This document shows positions 51,523 to 64,000 of a stretch of DNA of 64,000 nucleotides, one piece after another. Source of the DNA: Lepidurus packardi (taxonomy: Eukaryota > Arthropoda > Branchiopoda > Notostraca > Triopsidae); the NCBI GenBank assembly GCA_023053545.1, contig JAKZAN010000075.1, positions 102,992 through 166,991 on the forward strand, in the 5' to 3' direction. The first letter of the stretch is position 1; every line of letters starts with the position of its first letter. The notes beneath the pieces are model-generated. The model saw only the letters and a program-made list of their open reading frames with translations. It ran no database searches and was not told the origin of the DNA. The position numbers were made by a program, and so were the translations under genes.

Positions 51523-54500
51523 ATATGTTTGTAATTTTACCTGAAATTTCAATGAAATTTCGTTGAAATATGCTTGTAATTTTACCTGAAATTTCAATGA
51601 AATTTCCTTGAAATTTGCTTGTAATTTTACCTGAAATTTCAATGAAATTTCCTTAAAATTTGCTTGTAATTTTACCTGAAATTTTAATGAAATTTCCTTG
51701 AAATTTGCTTGTAATTTTACCTGAAATTTCCTCCAAATCTTATTGAAATTACACTGAAATTTCATTGAAATTTCGTTGAAATATGCTTGTAATTTTACCT
51801 GAAATTTCAATGAAATATCCTTGAAATTTGCTTGTAATTTTACCTGAAATTTAATCCAAATCTTATTGAAATTACACTGAAATTTCATTGAAATCTTATT
51901 GAAATTACACTGAAATTTCATTGAAATTTCGTTGAAATATGCTTGTACTTTTACCTGAAATTTCCTCGAAATCTTGTTGAAATTACACTGAAATTTCGTT
52001 GAAATATTCTTGTAATTTTACCTGAAATTTCCTTGAAATATGCTTGTAATTTTACCTGAAATTTCAATGAAATTTCTTTGAAATTTGGTTGTAGTTTTAC
52101 CTGAAATTTAATCGAAATCTTATTGAAATTACACTGAAATTTCATTGAAATTTCGTTGAAATATGCTTGTAATTTTACCTGAAATTTCAATGAAATATCC
52201 TTGAAATTTGCTTGTAATTTTACCTGAAATTTCCTCGAAATCTTATTGAAATTACACTGAAATTTCATTGAAATTTCGTTGAAATATGCTTGTAATTTTA
52301 CCTGAAATTTTAATGAAATTTCCTTGAAATTTGCTTGTAATTTTACCTGAAATTTCCTCCAAATCTTATTGAAATTACACTGAAATTTCATTGAAATTTC
52401 GTTGAAATATGTTTGTAATTTTACCTGAAATTTCAATGAAATATCCTTGAAATTTGCTTGTAATTTTACCTGAAATTTCCTCGAAATCTTATTGAAATTA
52501 CACTGAAATTTCATTGAAATTTCGTTGAAATATATTTCACTGAAATTTCATTGAAATTTCCTTGAAATATGCTTGTAATTTTACCTGAAATTTCAATGAA
52601 ATTTCCTTGAAATATGCTTGTAATTTTACCTGAAATTTCAATGAAATTTCTTTGAAATATGCTTGTAATTTTACCTGAAATTTCAATGAAATTTCTTTGA
52701 AATATGCTTGTAATTTTACCTGAAATTTCAATGAAATTTCCTTGAAATTTGGTTGTAGTTTTACCTGAAATTTAATCGAAATCTTATTGAAATTACACTG
52801 AAATTTCATTGATATTTCGTTGAAATATGCTTGTAATTTTACCTGAAATTTCAATGAAGTATCCTTGAAATTTGCTTGTAATTTTACCTGAAATTTCCTC
52901 GAAATCTTATTGAAATTACACTGAAATTTCATTGAAATTTCGTTGAAATATGCTTGTAATTTTACCTGAAATTTTAATGAAATTTCCTTGAAATTTGCTT
53001 GTAATTTTACCTGAAATTTCCTCCAAATCTTATTGAAATTACACTGAAATTTCATTGAAATTTCGTTGAAATATGTTTGTAATTTTACCTGAAATTTCAA
53101 TGAAATATCCTTGAAATTTGCTTGTAATTTTACCTGAAATTTCCTCGAAATCTTATTGAAATTACACTGAAATTTCATTGAAATTTCGTTGAAATATGCT
53201 TGCAATTTTACCTGAAATTTCATTGAAATTTCGTTGAAATTTGCTTGTAATTTTACCTGAAATTTCCTCGAAATCTTATTGAAATTACACTGAAATTTCA
53301 TTGAAATTTCGTTGAAATATGCTTGTAATTTTACCTGAAATTTCCTCGAAATTTTATTGAAATTACACTGAAATTTCCTTGAAATTTCCTTGAAATATGC
53401 TTGTAATTTTACCTGAAATTTCAATGAAATTTCTTTGAAATATGCTTGTAATTTTACCTGAAATTTCAATGAAATTTCCTTGAAATTTGGTTGTAGTTTT
53501 ACCTGAAATTTAATCGAAATCTTATTGAAATTACACTGAAATTTCATTGAAATTTCGTTGAAATACGCTTGTAATTTTACCTGAAATTTCAATGAAATTT
53601 CCTTGAAATTTGCTTGTAATTTTACCTGAAATTTCGTCGAAATCTTATTAAAATTACACTGAAATTTCATTGAAATTTCGTTGAAATATGCTTGTAATTT
53701 TACCTGAAATTTCAATGAAATTTCCTTGAAATTTGCTTGTAATTTTACCTGAAATTTCCTCGAAATCTTATTGAAATTACACTGAAATTTCATTGAAATT
53801 TCGTTGAAATATGCTTGTAATTTTACCTGAAATTTCAATGAAATTTCCTTGAAATTTGCTTGTAATTTTACCTGAAATTTCCTCGAAATCTTATTGAAAT
53901 TACACTGAAATTTCATTGAAATTTCGTTGAAATATGCTTGTAATTTTACATGAAATTTCAATGAAATTTCATTGAAATTTGCTTGTAATTTTACCTGAAA
54001 TTTCCTCGAAATCTTATTGACATTACACTGAAATTTCATTAAAATTTCGTTGAAATATGCTTGAAATTTTACCTGAAATTTCAATGAAATTTCCTTGAAA
54101 TTTGATTGTAATTTTACCTGAAAAATCAATGAAATTTCCTTGAAATTTGCTTGTAATTTACCTGAAATTTCAATGAAATTTCCTTGAAATTTGCTTGTAA
54201 TTTTACCTGAAATTTCCTCGAAATCTTATTGAAATTTCCTTGAAATTTGCTTGTAATTTTACATGAAATTTCCTCGAAATCTTATTGAAATTACACTGAA
54301 ATTTCAATGAAATTTCGTTGAAATATGCTTGTAATTTTACCTGAAATTTCAATGAAATTTCGTTGAAATATGCTTGTAATTTTTCCTGAAATTTCAATGA
54401 AATTTCATTGAAATTTGCTTAAACTTTTACCTGAAATTTCCTCGAAATCTTGTTGAAATTGCACTTAAATTTCGTTGAAATATGCTTGAATTTTACCTGA

Positions 54501-57500
54501 AATTTCAATGAAATTTCCTTGAAATTTGCTTGTAATTTTACCTGAAATTTCCATGAAATTTCCTTGAAATTTGCTTGTAATTTTACCTGAAATTTCCTTG
54601 AAATTTGTTTGTAATTTTACCTGAAATTTCCTCGAAATCTTATTGAAATTACACTGAAATTTCATTGAAATTTCGTTGAAATATGCTTGTAATTTTACCT
54701 GAAATTTCAATGAAATATCCTTGAAATTTGCTTGTAATTTTACCTGAAATTTCCTCGAAATCTTATTGAAATTACACTGAAATTTCATTGAAATTTCGTT
54801 GAAATATGCTTGTAATTTTACCTGAAATTTCAATGAAATATCCTTGAAATTTGCTTGTAATTTTACCTGAAATTTCCTCGAAATCTTATTGAAATTACAC
54901 TGAAATTTCATTGAAATTTCGTTGAAATATGCTTGTAATTTTATCTGAAATTTCAATGAAATTTCCTTGAAATATGCTTGTAATTTTACCTGAAATTTCA
55001 ATGAAATTTCCTTGAAATTTGCTTGTAATTTTACCTGAAATTTCAATGAAATTTCGTTGAAATATGATTGTAATTTTACCTGAAATTTCAATGAAATTTC
55101 CTTGAAATTTGATTGTAATTTTACCTGAAATTTCAATGAAATTTCCTTGAAGTTTGCTTGTAATTTTACCTGAAATTTCATTGAAATTTCCTTGAAATTT
55201 GCTTTTAATTTTACCTGAAATTTCAATGAAACTTCGTTGAAATATGTTTGTAATTTTACCTGAAATTTCAATGAAATTTCGTTGAAATATGCTTGTAATT
55301 TTACCTGAAATTTCAATGAAATTTCCTTGAAATTTGCTTGTAATTTTACCTGAAATTTCCTCGAAATCTTATTGAAATTTCCTTGAAATGTGCTTGTAAT
55401 TTTACCTGAAATTTCCTCGAAATCTTATTGAAATTACACTGAAATTTCATTGAAATTTCGTTGAAATATGCTTGTAATTTTATGTGAAATTTCAATGAAA
55501 ATTCATTGAAATTTGCTTGTAATTTTACCTGAAATTTCGTCGAAATCATATTAAAATTACACTGAAATTTCATTGAAATTTCGTTGAAATATGCTTGTAA
55601 TTTTACCTGAAATTTCCTCGAAATCTTATTGACATTACACTGAAATTTCATTGAAATTTCGTTGAAATATGCTTGAAATTTTACCTGAAATTTCAATGAA
55701 ATTTCCTTGAAATTTGATTGTAATTCTAGCTGAAAAATTAATGAAATTTCCTTGAAATTTGCTTGTAATTTTACCTGAAATTTCAATGAAATTTCCTTGA
55801 AATTTGCTTGTAATTTTACCTGAAATTTCCTCGAAATCTTATTGAAATTACACTGAAATTTCAATGAAATTTCGTTGAAATATGCTTGTAATTTTACATG
55901 AAATTTCCATGAAATTTCATTGAAATTTGCTTGTAATTTTACTTGAAATTTCCTCGAAATTTTATTGAAATTACACTGAAATTTCTTTTAAATTTCGTTG
56001 AAATATGCTTGTAATTTTACCTGAAATTTCAGTGAAATATCCTTAAAATATGCTTGTAATTTTACCTGAAATTTCAATGAAAATTCATTGAAATTTGCTT
56101 GTAATTTTACCTGAAATTTCCTCGAAATCTTATTGAAATTACACTGAAATTTCATTGAAATTTCGTTGAAATATGCTTGTAATTTTACCTGAAATTTCAG
56201 TGAAATTTCCTTGAAATTTGCTTGTAATTTTACCTGAAATTTCCTCGAAATCTTATTGAAATTACATTGAAATTTCATTGAAATTTCGTTGAAATATGCT
56301 TATAATTTTACCTGAAATTTCAATGAAATTTCCTTGAAAATTGCGTGTAATTTTACCTAAAATTTCCTCGAAATCTTATTGAAATTACACTGAAATTTCA
56401 TTGAAATTTCGTTGAAATATGCTTGTAATTTTACCTGAAATTCCCTCGAAACCTTATTGAAATTACACTGAAATTTCATTGAAATTTCGATGAAATATGC
56501 TTGTAATTTTACCTGAAATTTCAATGAAATATCCTTGAAATTTGCTTGTAATTTTACCTGAAATTTCCTCGAAATCTTATTGAAATTACACTGAAATTTC
56601 ATTGAAATTTCGTTGAAATATGCTTGTAATTTTACCTGAAATTTTAATGAAATTTCCTTGAAATTTGCTTGTAATTTTACCTGAAATTTCCTCCAAATCT
56701 TATTGAAATTACACTGAAATTTCATTGAAATTTCGTTGAAATATGTTTGTAATTTTACCTGAAATTTCAATGAAATATCCTTGAAATTTGCTTGTAATTT
56801 TACCTGAAATTTCCTCGAAATCTTATTGAAATTACACTGAAATTTCATTGAAATTTCGTTGAAATATGCTTGCAATTTTACCTGAAATTTCATTGAAATT
56901 TCGTTGAAATTTGCTTGTAATTTTACCTGAAATTTCCTCGAAATCTTATTGAAATTACACTGAAATTTCATTGAAATTTCGTTGAAATATGCTTGTAATT
57001 TTACCTGAAATTTCCTCGAAATTTTATTGAAATTACACTGAAATTTCCTTGAAATTTCCTTGAAATATGCTTGTAATTTTACCTGAAATTTCCATGAAAT
57101 TTCCTTGAAATTTGCTTGTAATTTTACCTGAAATTTCCTTGAAATTTGTTTGTAATTTTACCTGAAATTTCCTCGAAATCTTATTGAAATTACACTGAAA
57201 TTTCATTGAAATTTCGTTGAAATATGCTTGTAATTTTACCTGAAATTTCAATGAAATATCCTTGAAATTTGCTTGTAATTTTACCTGAAATTTCCTCGAA
57301 ATCTTATTGAAATTACACTGAAATTTCATTGAAATTTCGTTGAAATATGCTTGCAATTTTACCTGAAATTTCATTGAAATTTCGTTGAAATTTGCTTGTA
57401 ATTTTACCTGAAATTTCCTCGAAATCTTATTGAAATTACACTGAAATTTCATTGAAATTTCGTTGAAATATGCTTGTAATTTTACCTGAAATTTCCTCGA

Positions 57501-60500
57501 AATTTTATTGAAATTACACTGAAATTTCCTTGAAATTTCCTTGAAATATGCTTGTAATTTTACCTGAAATTTCCATGAAATTTCCTTGAAATTTGCTTGT
57601 AATTTTACCTGAAATTTCCTTGAAATTTGTTTGTAATTTTACCTGAAATTTCCTCGAAATCTTATTGAAATTACACTGAAATTTCATTGAAATTTCGTTG
57701 AAATATGCTTGTAATTTTACCTGAAATTTCAATGAAATATCCTTGAAATTTGCTTGTAATTTTACCTGAAATTTCCTCGAAATCTTATTGAAATTACACT
57801 GAAATTTCATTGAAATTTCGTTGAAATATGCTTGTAATTTTACCTGAAATTTCAATGAAATATCCTTGAAATTTGCTTGTAATTTTACCTGAAATTTCCT
57901 CGAAATCTTATTGAAATTACACTGAAATTTCATTGAAATTTCGTTGAAATATGCTTGTAATTTTATCTGAAATTTCAATGAAATTTCCTTGAAATATGCT
58001 TGTAATTTTACCTGAAATTTCAATGAAATTTCCTTGAAATTTGCTTGTAATTTTACCTGAAATTTCAATGAAATTTCGTTGAAATATGATTGTAATTTTA
58101 CCTGAAATTTCAATGAAATTTCCTTGAAATTTGATTGTAATTTTACCTGAAATTTCAATGAAATTTCCTTGAAGTTTGCTTGTAATTTTACCTGAAATTT
58201 CATTGAAATTTCCTTGAAATTTGCTTTTAATTTTACCTGAAATTTCAATGAAACTTCGTTGAAATATGTTTGTAATTTTACCTGAAATTTCAATGAAATT
58301 TCGTTGAAATATGCTTGTAATTTTACCTGAAATTTCAATGAAATTTCCTTGAAATTTGCTTGTAATTTTACCTGAAATTTCCTCGAAATCTTATTGAAAT
58401 TTCCTTGAAATGTGCTTGTAATTTTACCTGAAATTTCCTCGAAATCTTATTGAAATTACACTGAAATTTCATTGAAATTTCGTTGAAATATGCTTGTAAT
58501 TTTATGTGAAATTTCAATGAAAATTCATTGAAATTTGCTTGTAATTTTACCTGAAATTTCGTCGAAATCATATTAAAATTACACTGAAATTTCATTGAAA
58601 TTTCGTTGAAATATGCTTGTAATTTTACCTGAAATTTCCTCGAAATCTTATTGACATTACACTGAAATTTCATTGAAATTTCGTTGAAATATGCTTGAAA
58701 TTTTACCTGAAATTTCAATGAAATTTCCTTGAAATTTGATTGTAATTCTAGCTGAAAAATTAATGAAATTTCCTTGAAATTTGCTTGTAATTTTACCTGA
58801 AATTTCAATGAAATTTCCTTGAAATTTGCTTGTAATTTTACCTGAAATTTCCTCGAAATCTTATTGAAATTACACTGAAATTTCAATGAAATTTCGTTGA
58901 AATATGCTTGTAATTTTACATGAAATTTCCATGAAATTTCATTGAAATTTGCTTGTAATTTTACTTGAAATTTCCTCGAAATTTTATTGAAATTACACTG
59001 AAATTTCTTTTAAATTTCGTTGAAATATGCTTGTAATTTTACCTGAAATTTCAGTGAAATATCCTTAAAATATGCTTGTAATTTTACCTGAAATTTCAAT
59101 GAAAATTCATTGAAATTTGCTTGTAATTTTACCTGAAATTTCCTCGAAATCTTATTGAAATTACACTGAAATTTCATTGAAATTTCGTTGAAATATGCTT
59201 GTAATTTTACCTGAAATTTCAGTGAAATTTCCTTGAAATTTGCTTGTAATTTTACCTGAAATTTCCTCGAAATCTTATTGAAATTACATTGAAATTTCAT
59301 TGAAATTTCGTTGAAATATGCTTATAATTTTACCTGAAATTTCAATGAAATTTCCTTGAAAATTGCGTGTAATTTTACCTAAAATTTCCTCGAAATCTTA
59401 TTGAAATTACACTGAAATTTCATTGAAATTTCGTTGAAATATGCTTGTAATTTTACCTGAAATTCCCTCGAAACCTTATTGAAATTACACTGAAATTTCA
59501 TTGAAATTTCGATGAAATATGCTTGTAATTTTACCTGAAATTTCAATGAAATATCCTTGAAATTTGCTTGTAATTTTACCTGAAATTTCCTCGAAATCTT
59601 ATTGAAATTACACTGAAATTTCATTGAAATTTCGTTGAAATATGCTTGTAATTTTACCTGAAATTTTAATGAAATTTCCTTGAAATTTGCTTGTAATTTT
59701 ACCTGAAATTTCCTCCAAATCTTATTGAAATTACACTGAAATTTCATTGAAATTTCGTTGAAATATGTTTGTAATTTTACCTGAAATTTCAATGAAATAT
59801 CCTTGAAATTTGCTTGTAATTTTACCTGAAATTTCCTCGAAATCTTATTGAAATTACACTGAAATTTCATTGAAATTTCGTTGAAATATGCTTGCAATTT
59901 TACCTGAAATTTCATTGAAATTTCGTTGAAATTTGCTTGTAATTTTACCTGAAATTTCCTCGAAATCTTATTGAAATTACACTGAAATTTCATTGAAATT
60001 TCGTTGAAATATGCTTGTAATTTTACCTGAAATTTCCTCGAAATTTTATTGAAATTACACTGAAATTTCCTTGAAATTTCCTTGAAATATGCTTGTAATT
60101 TTACCTGAAATTTCAATGAAATTTCTTTGAAATATGCTTGTAATTTTACCTGAAATTTCAATGAAATTTCCTTGAAATTTGGTTGTAGTTTTACCTGAAA
60201 TTTAATCGAAATCTTATTGAAATTACACTGAAATTTCATTGAAATTTCGTTGAAATACGCTTGTAATTTTACCTGAAATTTCAATGAAATTTCCTTGAAA
60301 TTTGCTTGTAATTTTACCTGAAATTTCGTCGAAATCTTATTAAAATTACACTGAAATTTCATTGAAATTTCGTTGAAATATGCTTGTAATTTTACCTGAA
60401 ATTTCAATGAAATTTCCTTGAAATTTGCTTGTAATTTTACCTGAAATTTCCTCGAAATCTTATTGAAATTACACTGAAATTTCATTGAAATTTCGTTGAA

Positions 60501-63500
60501 ATATGCTTGTAATTTTACCTGAAATTTCAATGAAATTTCCTTGAAATTTGCTTGTAATTTTACCTGAAATTTCCTCGAAATCTTATTGAAATTACACTGA
60601 AATTTCATTGAAATTTCGTTGAAATATGCTTGTAATTTTACATGAAATTTCAATGAAATTTCATTGAAATTTGCTTGTAATTTTACCTGAAATTTCCTCG
60701 AAATCTTATTGACATTACACTGAAATTTCATTAAAATTTCGTTGAAATATGCTTGAAATTTTACCTGAAATTTCAATGAAATTTCCTTGAAATTTGATTG
60801 TAATTTTACCTGAAAAATCAATGAAATTTCCTTGAAATTTGCTTGTAATTTACCTGAAATTTCAATGAAATTTCCTTGAAATTTGCTTGTAATTTTACCT
60901 GAAATTTCCTCGAAATCTTATTGAAATTACACTGAAATTTCAATGAAATTTCGTTGAAATATGCTTGTAATTTTACCTGAAATTTCAATGAAATTTCGTT
61001 GAAATATGCTTGTAATTTTTCCTGAAATTTCAATGAAATTTCATTGAAATTTGCTTAAACTTTTACCTGAAATTTCCTCGAAATCTTGTTGAAATTGCAC
61101 TTAAATTTCGTTGAAATATGCTTGAATTTTACCTGAAATTTCAATGAAATTTCCTTGAAATTTGCTTGTAATTTTACCTGAAATTTCCATGAAATTTCCT
61201 TGAAATTTGCTTGTAATTTTACCTGAAATTTCCTTGAAATTTGTTTGTAATTTTACCTGAAATTTCCTCGAAATCTTATTGAAATTACACTGAAATTTCA
61301 TTGAAATTTCGTTGAAATATGCTTGTAATTTTACCTGAAATTTCAATGAAATATCCTTGAAATTTGCTTGTAATTTTACCTGAAATTTCCTCGAAATCTT
61401 ATTGAAATTACACTGAAATTTCATTGAAATTTCGTTGAAATATGCTTGTAATTTTACCTGAAATTTCAATGAAATATCCTTGAAATTTGCTTGTAATTTT
61501 ACCTGAAATTTCCTCGAAATCTTATTGAAATTACACTGAAATTTCATTGAAATTTCGTTGAAATATGCTTGTAATTTTATCTGAAATTTCAATGAAATTT
61601 CCTTGAAATATGCTTGTAATTTTACCTGAAATTTCAATGAAATTTCCTTGAAATTTGCTTGTAATTTTACCTGAAATTTCAATGAAATTTCGTTGAAATA
61701 TGATTGTAATTTTACCTGAAATTTCAATGAAATTTCCTTGAAATTTGATTGTAATTTTACCTGAAATTTCAATGAAATTTCCTTGAAGTTTGCTTGTAAT
61801 TTTACCTGAAATTTCATTGAAATTTCCTTGAAATTTGCTTTTAATTTTACCTGAAATTTCAATGAAACTTCGTTGAAATATGTTTGTAATTTTACCTGAA
61901 ATTTCAATGAAATTTCGTTGAAATATGCTTGTAATTTTACCTGAAATTTCAATGAAATTTCCTTGAAATTTGCTTGTAATTTTACCTGAAATTTCCTCGA
62001 AATCTTATTGAAATTTCCTTGAAATGTGCTTGTAATTTTACCTGAAATTTCCTCGAAATCTTATTGAAATTACACTGAAATTTCATTGAAATTTCGTTGA
62101 AATATGCTTGTAATTTTATGTGAAATTTCAATGAAAATTCATTGAAATTTGCTTGTAATTTTACCTGAAATTTCGTCGAAATCATATTAAAATTACACTG
62201 AAATTTCATTGAAATTTCGTTGAAATATGCTTGTAATTTTACCTGAAATTTCCTCGAAATCTTATTGACATTACACTGAAATTTCATTGAAATTTCGTTG
62301 AAATATGCTTGAAATTTTACCTGAAATTTCAATGAAATTTCCTTGAAATTTGATTGTAATTCTAGCTGAAAAATTAATGAAATTTCCTTGAAATTTGCTT
62401 GTAATTTTACCTGAAATTTCAATGAAATTTCCTTGAAATTTGCTTGTAATTTTACCTGAAATTTCCTCGAAATCTTATTGAAATTACACTGAAATTTCAA
62501 TGAAATTTCGTTGAAATATGCTTGTAATTTTACATGAAATTTCCATGAAATTTCATTGAAATTTGCTTGTAATTTTACTTGAAATTTCCTCGAAATTTTA
62601 TTGAAATTACACTGAAATTTCTTTTAAATTTCGTTGAAATATGCTTGTAATTTTACCTGAAATTTCAGTGAAATATCCTTAAAATATGCTTGTAATTTTA
62701 CCTGAAATTTCAATGAAAATTCATTGAAATTTGCTTGTAATTTTACCTGAAATTTCCTCGAAATCTTATTGAAATTACACTGAAATTTCATTGAAATTTC
62801 GTTGAAATATGCTTGTAATTTTACCTGAAATTTCAGTGAAATTTCCTTGAAATTTGCTTGTAATTTTACCTGAAATTTCCTCGAAATCTTATTGAAATTA
62901 CATTGAAATTTCATTGAAATTTCGTTGAAATATGCTTATAATTTTACCTGAAATTTCAATGAAATTTCCTTGAAAATTGCGTGTAATTTTACCTAAAATT
63001 TCCTCGAAATCTTATTGAAATTACACTGAAATTTCATTGAAATTTCGTTGAAATATGCTTGTAATTTTACCTGAAATTCCCTCGAAACCTTATTGAAATT
63101 ACACTGAAATTTCATTGAAATTTCGATGAAATATGCTTGTAATTTTACCTGAAATTTCAATGAAATATCCTTGAAATTTGCTTGTAATTTTACCTGAAAT
63201 TTCCTCGAAATCTTATTGAAATTACACTGAAATTTCATTGAAATTTCGTTGAAATATGCTTGTAATTTTACCTGAAATTTTAATGAAATTTCCTTGAAAT
63301 TTGCTTGTAATTTTACCTGAAATTTCCTCCAAATCTTATTGAAATTACACTGAAATTTCATTGAAATTTCGTTGAAATATGTTTGTAATTTTACCTGAAA
63401 TTTCAATGAAATATCCTTGAAATTTGCTTGTAATTTTACCTGAAATTTCCTCGAAATCTTATTGAAATTACACTGAAATTTCATTGAAATTTCGTTGAAA

Positions 63501-64000
63501 TATGCTTGCAATTTTACCTGAAATTTCATTGAAATTTCGTTGAAATTTGCTTGTAATTTTACCTGAAATTTCCTCGAAATCTTATTGAAATTACACTGAA
63601 ATTTCATTGAAATTTCGTTGAAATATGCTTGTAATTTTACCTGAAATTTCCTCGAAATTTTACTGAAATTACACTGAAATTTCCTTGAAATTTCCTTGAA
63701 ATATGCTTGTAATTTTACCTGAAATTTCAATGAAATTTCTTTGAAATATGCTTGTAATTTTACCTGAAATTTCAATGAAATTTCCTTGAAATTTGGTTGT
63801 AGTTTTACCTGAAATTTAATCGAAATCTTATTGAAATTACACTGAAATTTCATTGAAATTTCGTTGAAATACGCTTGTAATTTTACCTGAAATTTCAATG
63901 AAATTTCCTTGAAATTTGCTTGTAATTTTACCTGAAATTTCGTCGAAATCTTATTAAAATTACACTGAAATTTCATTGAAATTTCGTTGAAATATGCTTG
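51523..64000. repeat. Satellite 2, right segment (continues past window)
   Basis: Same 45-bp and 78-bp units as 45814-47436. AAATTT recurs every 11 bp within blocks such as TGAAATTTCATTGAAATTTC. Because 45 and 78 are both multiples of three and one minus-strand frame lacks stops, it stays open for long runs (for example 530 codons at 52537-54129). The peptide repeats 15-residue (KFQVKLQANFKEISL) and 26-residue (with MKFQCNFNKISR) blocks. No splice or promoter context is seen, so I do not call a gene. Confidence 0.96.
52537..62500. repeat. Higher-order copies within satellite 2
   Basis: A private variant block (GTAATTCTAGCTGAAAAATTA) ends at 55740, 58762 and 62376, giving offsets of 3,022 and 3,614. 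Another marker (TGAAAAATCAATG) lies at 54119 and 60811, and around it the copies differ by a 56-bp unit deletion. The copies are near-identical blocks, so amplification in multi-kb steps is recent. Confidence 0.88.

Noticed and set aside
45814..64000. Satellite 2 minus-strand frames as genuine protein-coding genes
   Set aside because: The open frames follow from unit lengths divisible by three and a stop-free 11-bp sub-repeat. No start context, splice sites or flanking gene structure are seen.

Overview
The window is nuclear DNA of an arthropod. Three things point there: a spliced BTB plus pipsqueak (Psq) transcription factor gene of the insect/crustacean/chelicerate type; a nuclear copy of mitochondrial DNA in the ancestral arthropod gene order that uses the invertebrate mitochondrial code; and arthropod-style transposons (BEL/Pao, Ty3/gypsy with an env remnant, an APE-type LINE, P-element/THAP9, hAT and a THAP-domain element). 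I cannot place the order or species.

Layout. 1-5352 is one copy of a duplicated segment that recurs in the same orientation at 32190-37538, nearly identical. It carries a wrecked THAP-domain transposon between long inverted repeats. 5353-7206 is intergenic or 5' UTR. 7207-13748 holds seven confident exons of the BTB-Psq gene; its 3' end is unclear because an intact BEL/Pao retrotransposon (13983-20782, identical LTRs, TTCAC target duplication, tRNA-Phe primer site, one polyprotein frame on the minus strand) sits just downstream or inside the next exon. 20965-28307 is a nuclear mitochondrial insertion (ND4-ND4L-tRNA-Thr-tRNA-Pro-ND6-CYTB-tRNA-Ser-ND1-tRNA-Leu-16S) with frameshifts, and is itself split by a 5'-truncated LINE at 24177-26475 with a 14-bp target duplication. 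28308-32189 has a MITE and several families of diverged local repeats. 37539-40155 has hAT and P-element debris.

From about 40156 to the right edge the window is satellite DNA. A 20-bp satellite (40156-45813) contains a 1,499-bp higher-order duplication. It abuts a second satellite (45814 to 64000) built of 45-bp and 78-bp units on an 11-bp sub-period. The second satellite carries higher-order copies offset by 3,022 and 3,614 bp. A pol-deleted gypsy/errantivirus-like provirus (47437-51522) is inserted in it at an ATAT site.

Only the BTB-Psq gene looks like an ordinary host gene, and only the BEL/Pao element looks intact. Most of the rest is decayed mobile DNA, organelle DNA and satellite. 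The most unusual features are the second satellite (phased AAATTT tracts every 11 bp, plus minus-strand frames open for up to 530 codons because both unit lengths are multiples of three), the inverted repeats of the THAP element (a perfect 70-bp core with the same open frame pointing outward in each arm), and the possible disruption of the transcription factor gene by a very young retrotransposon.
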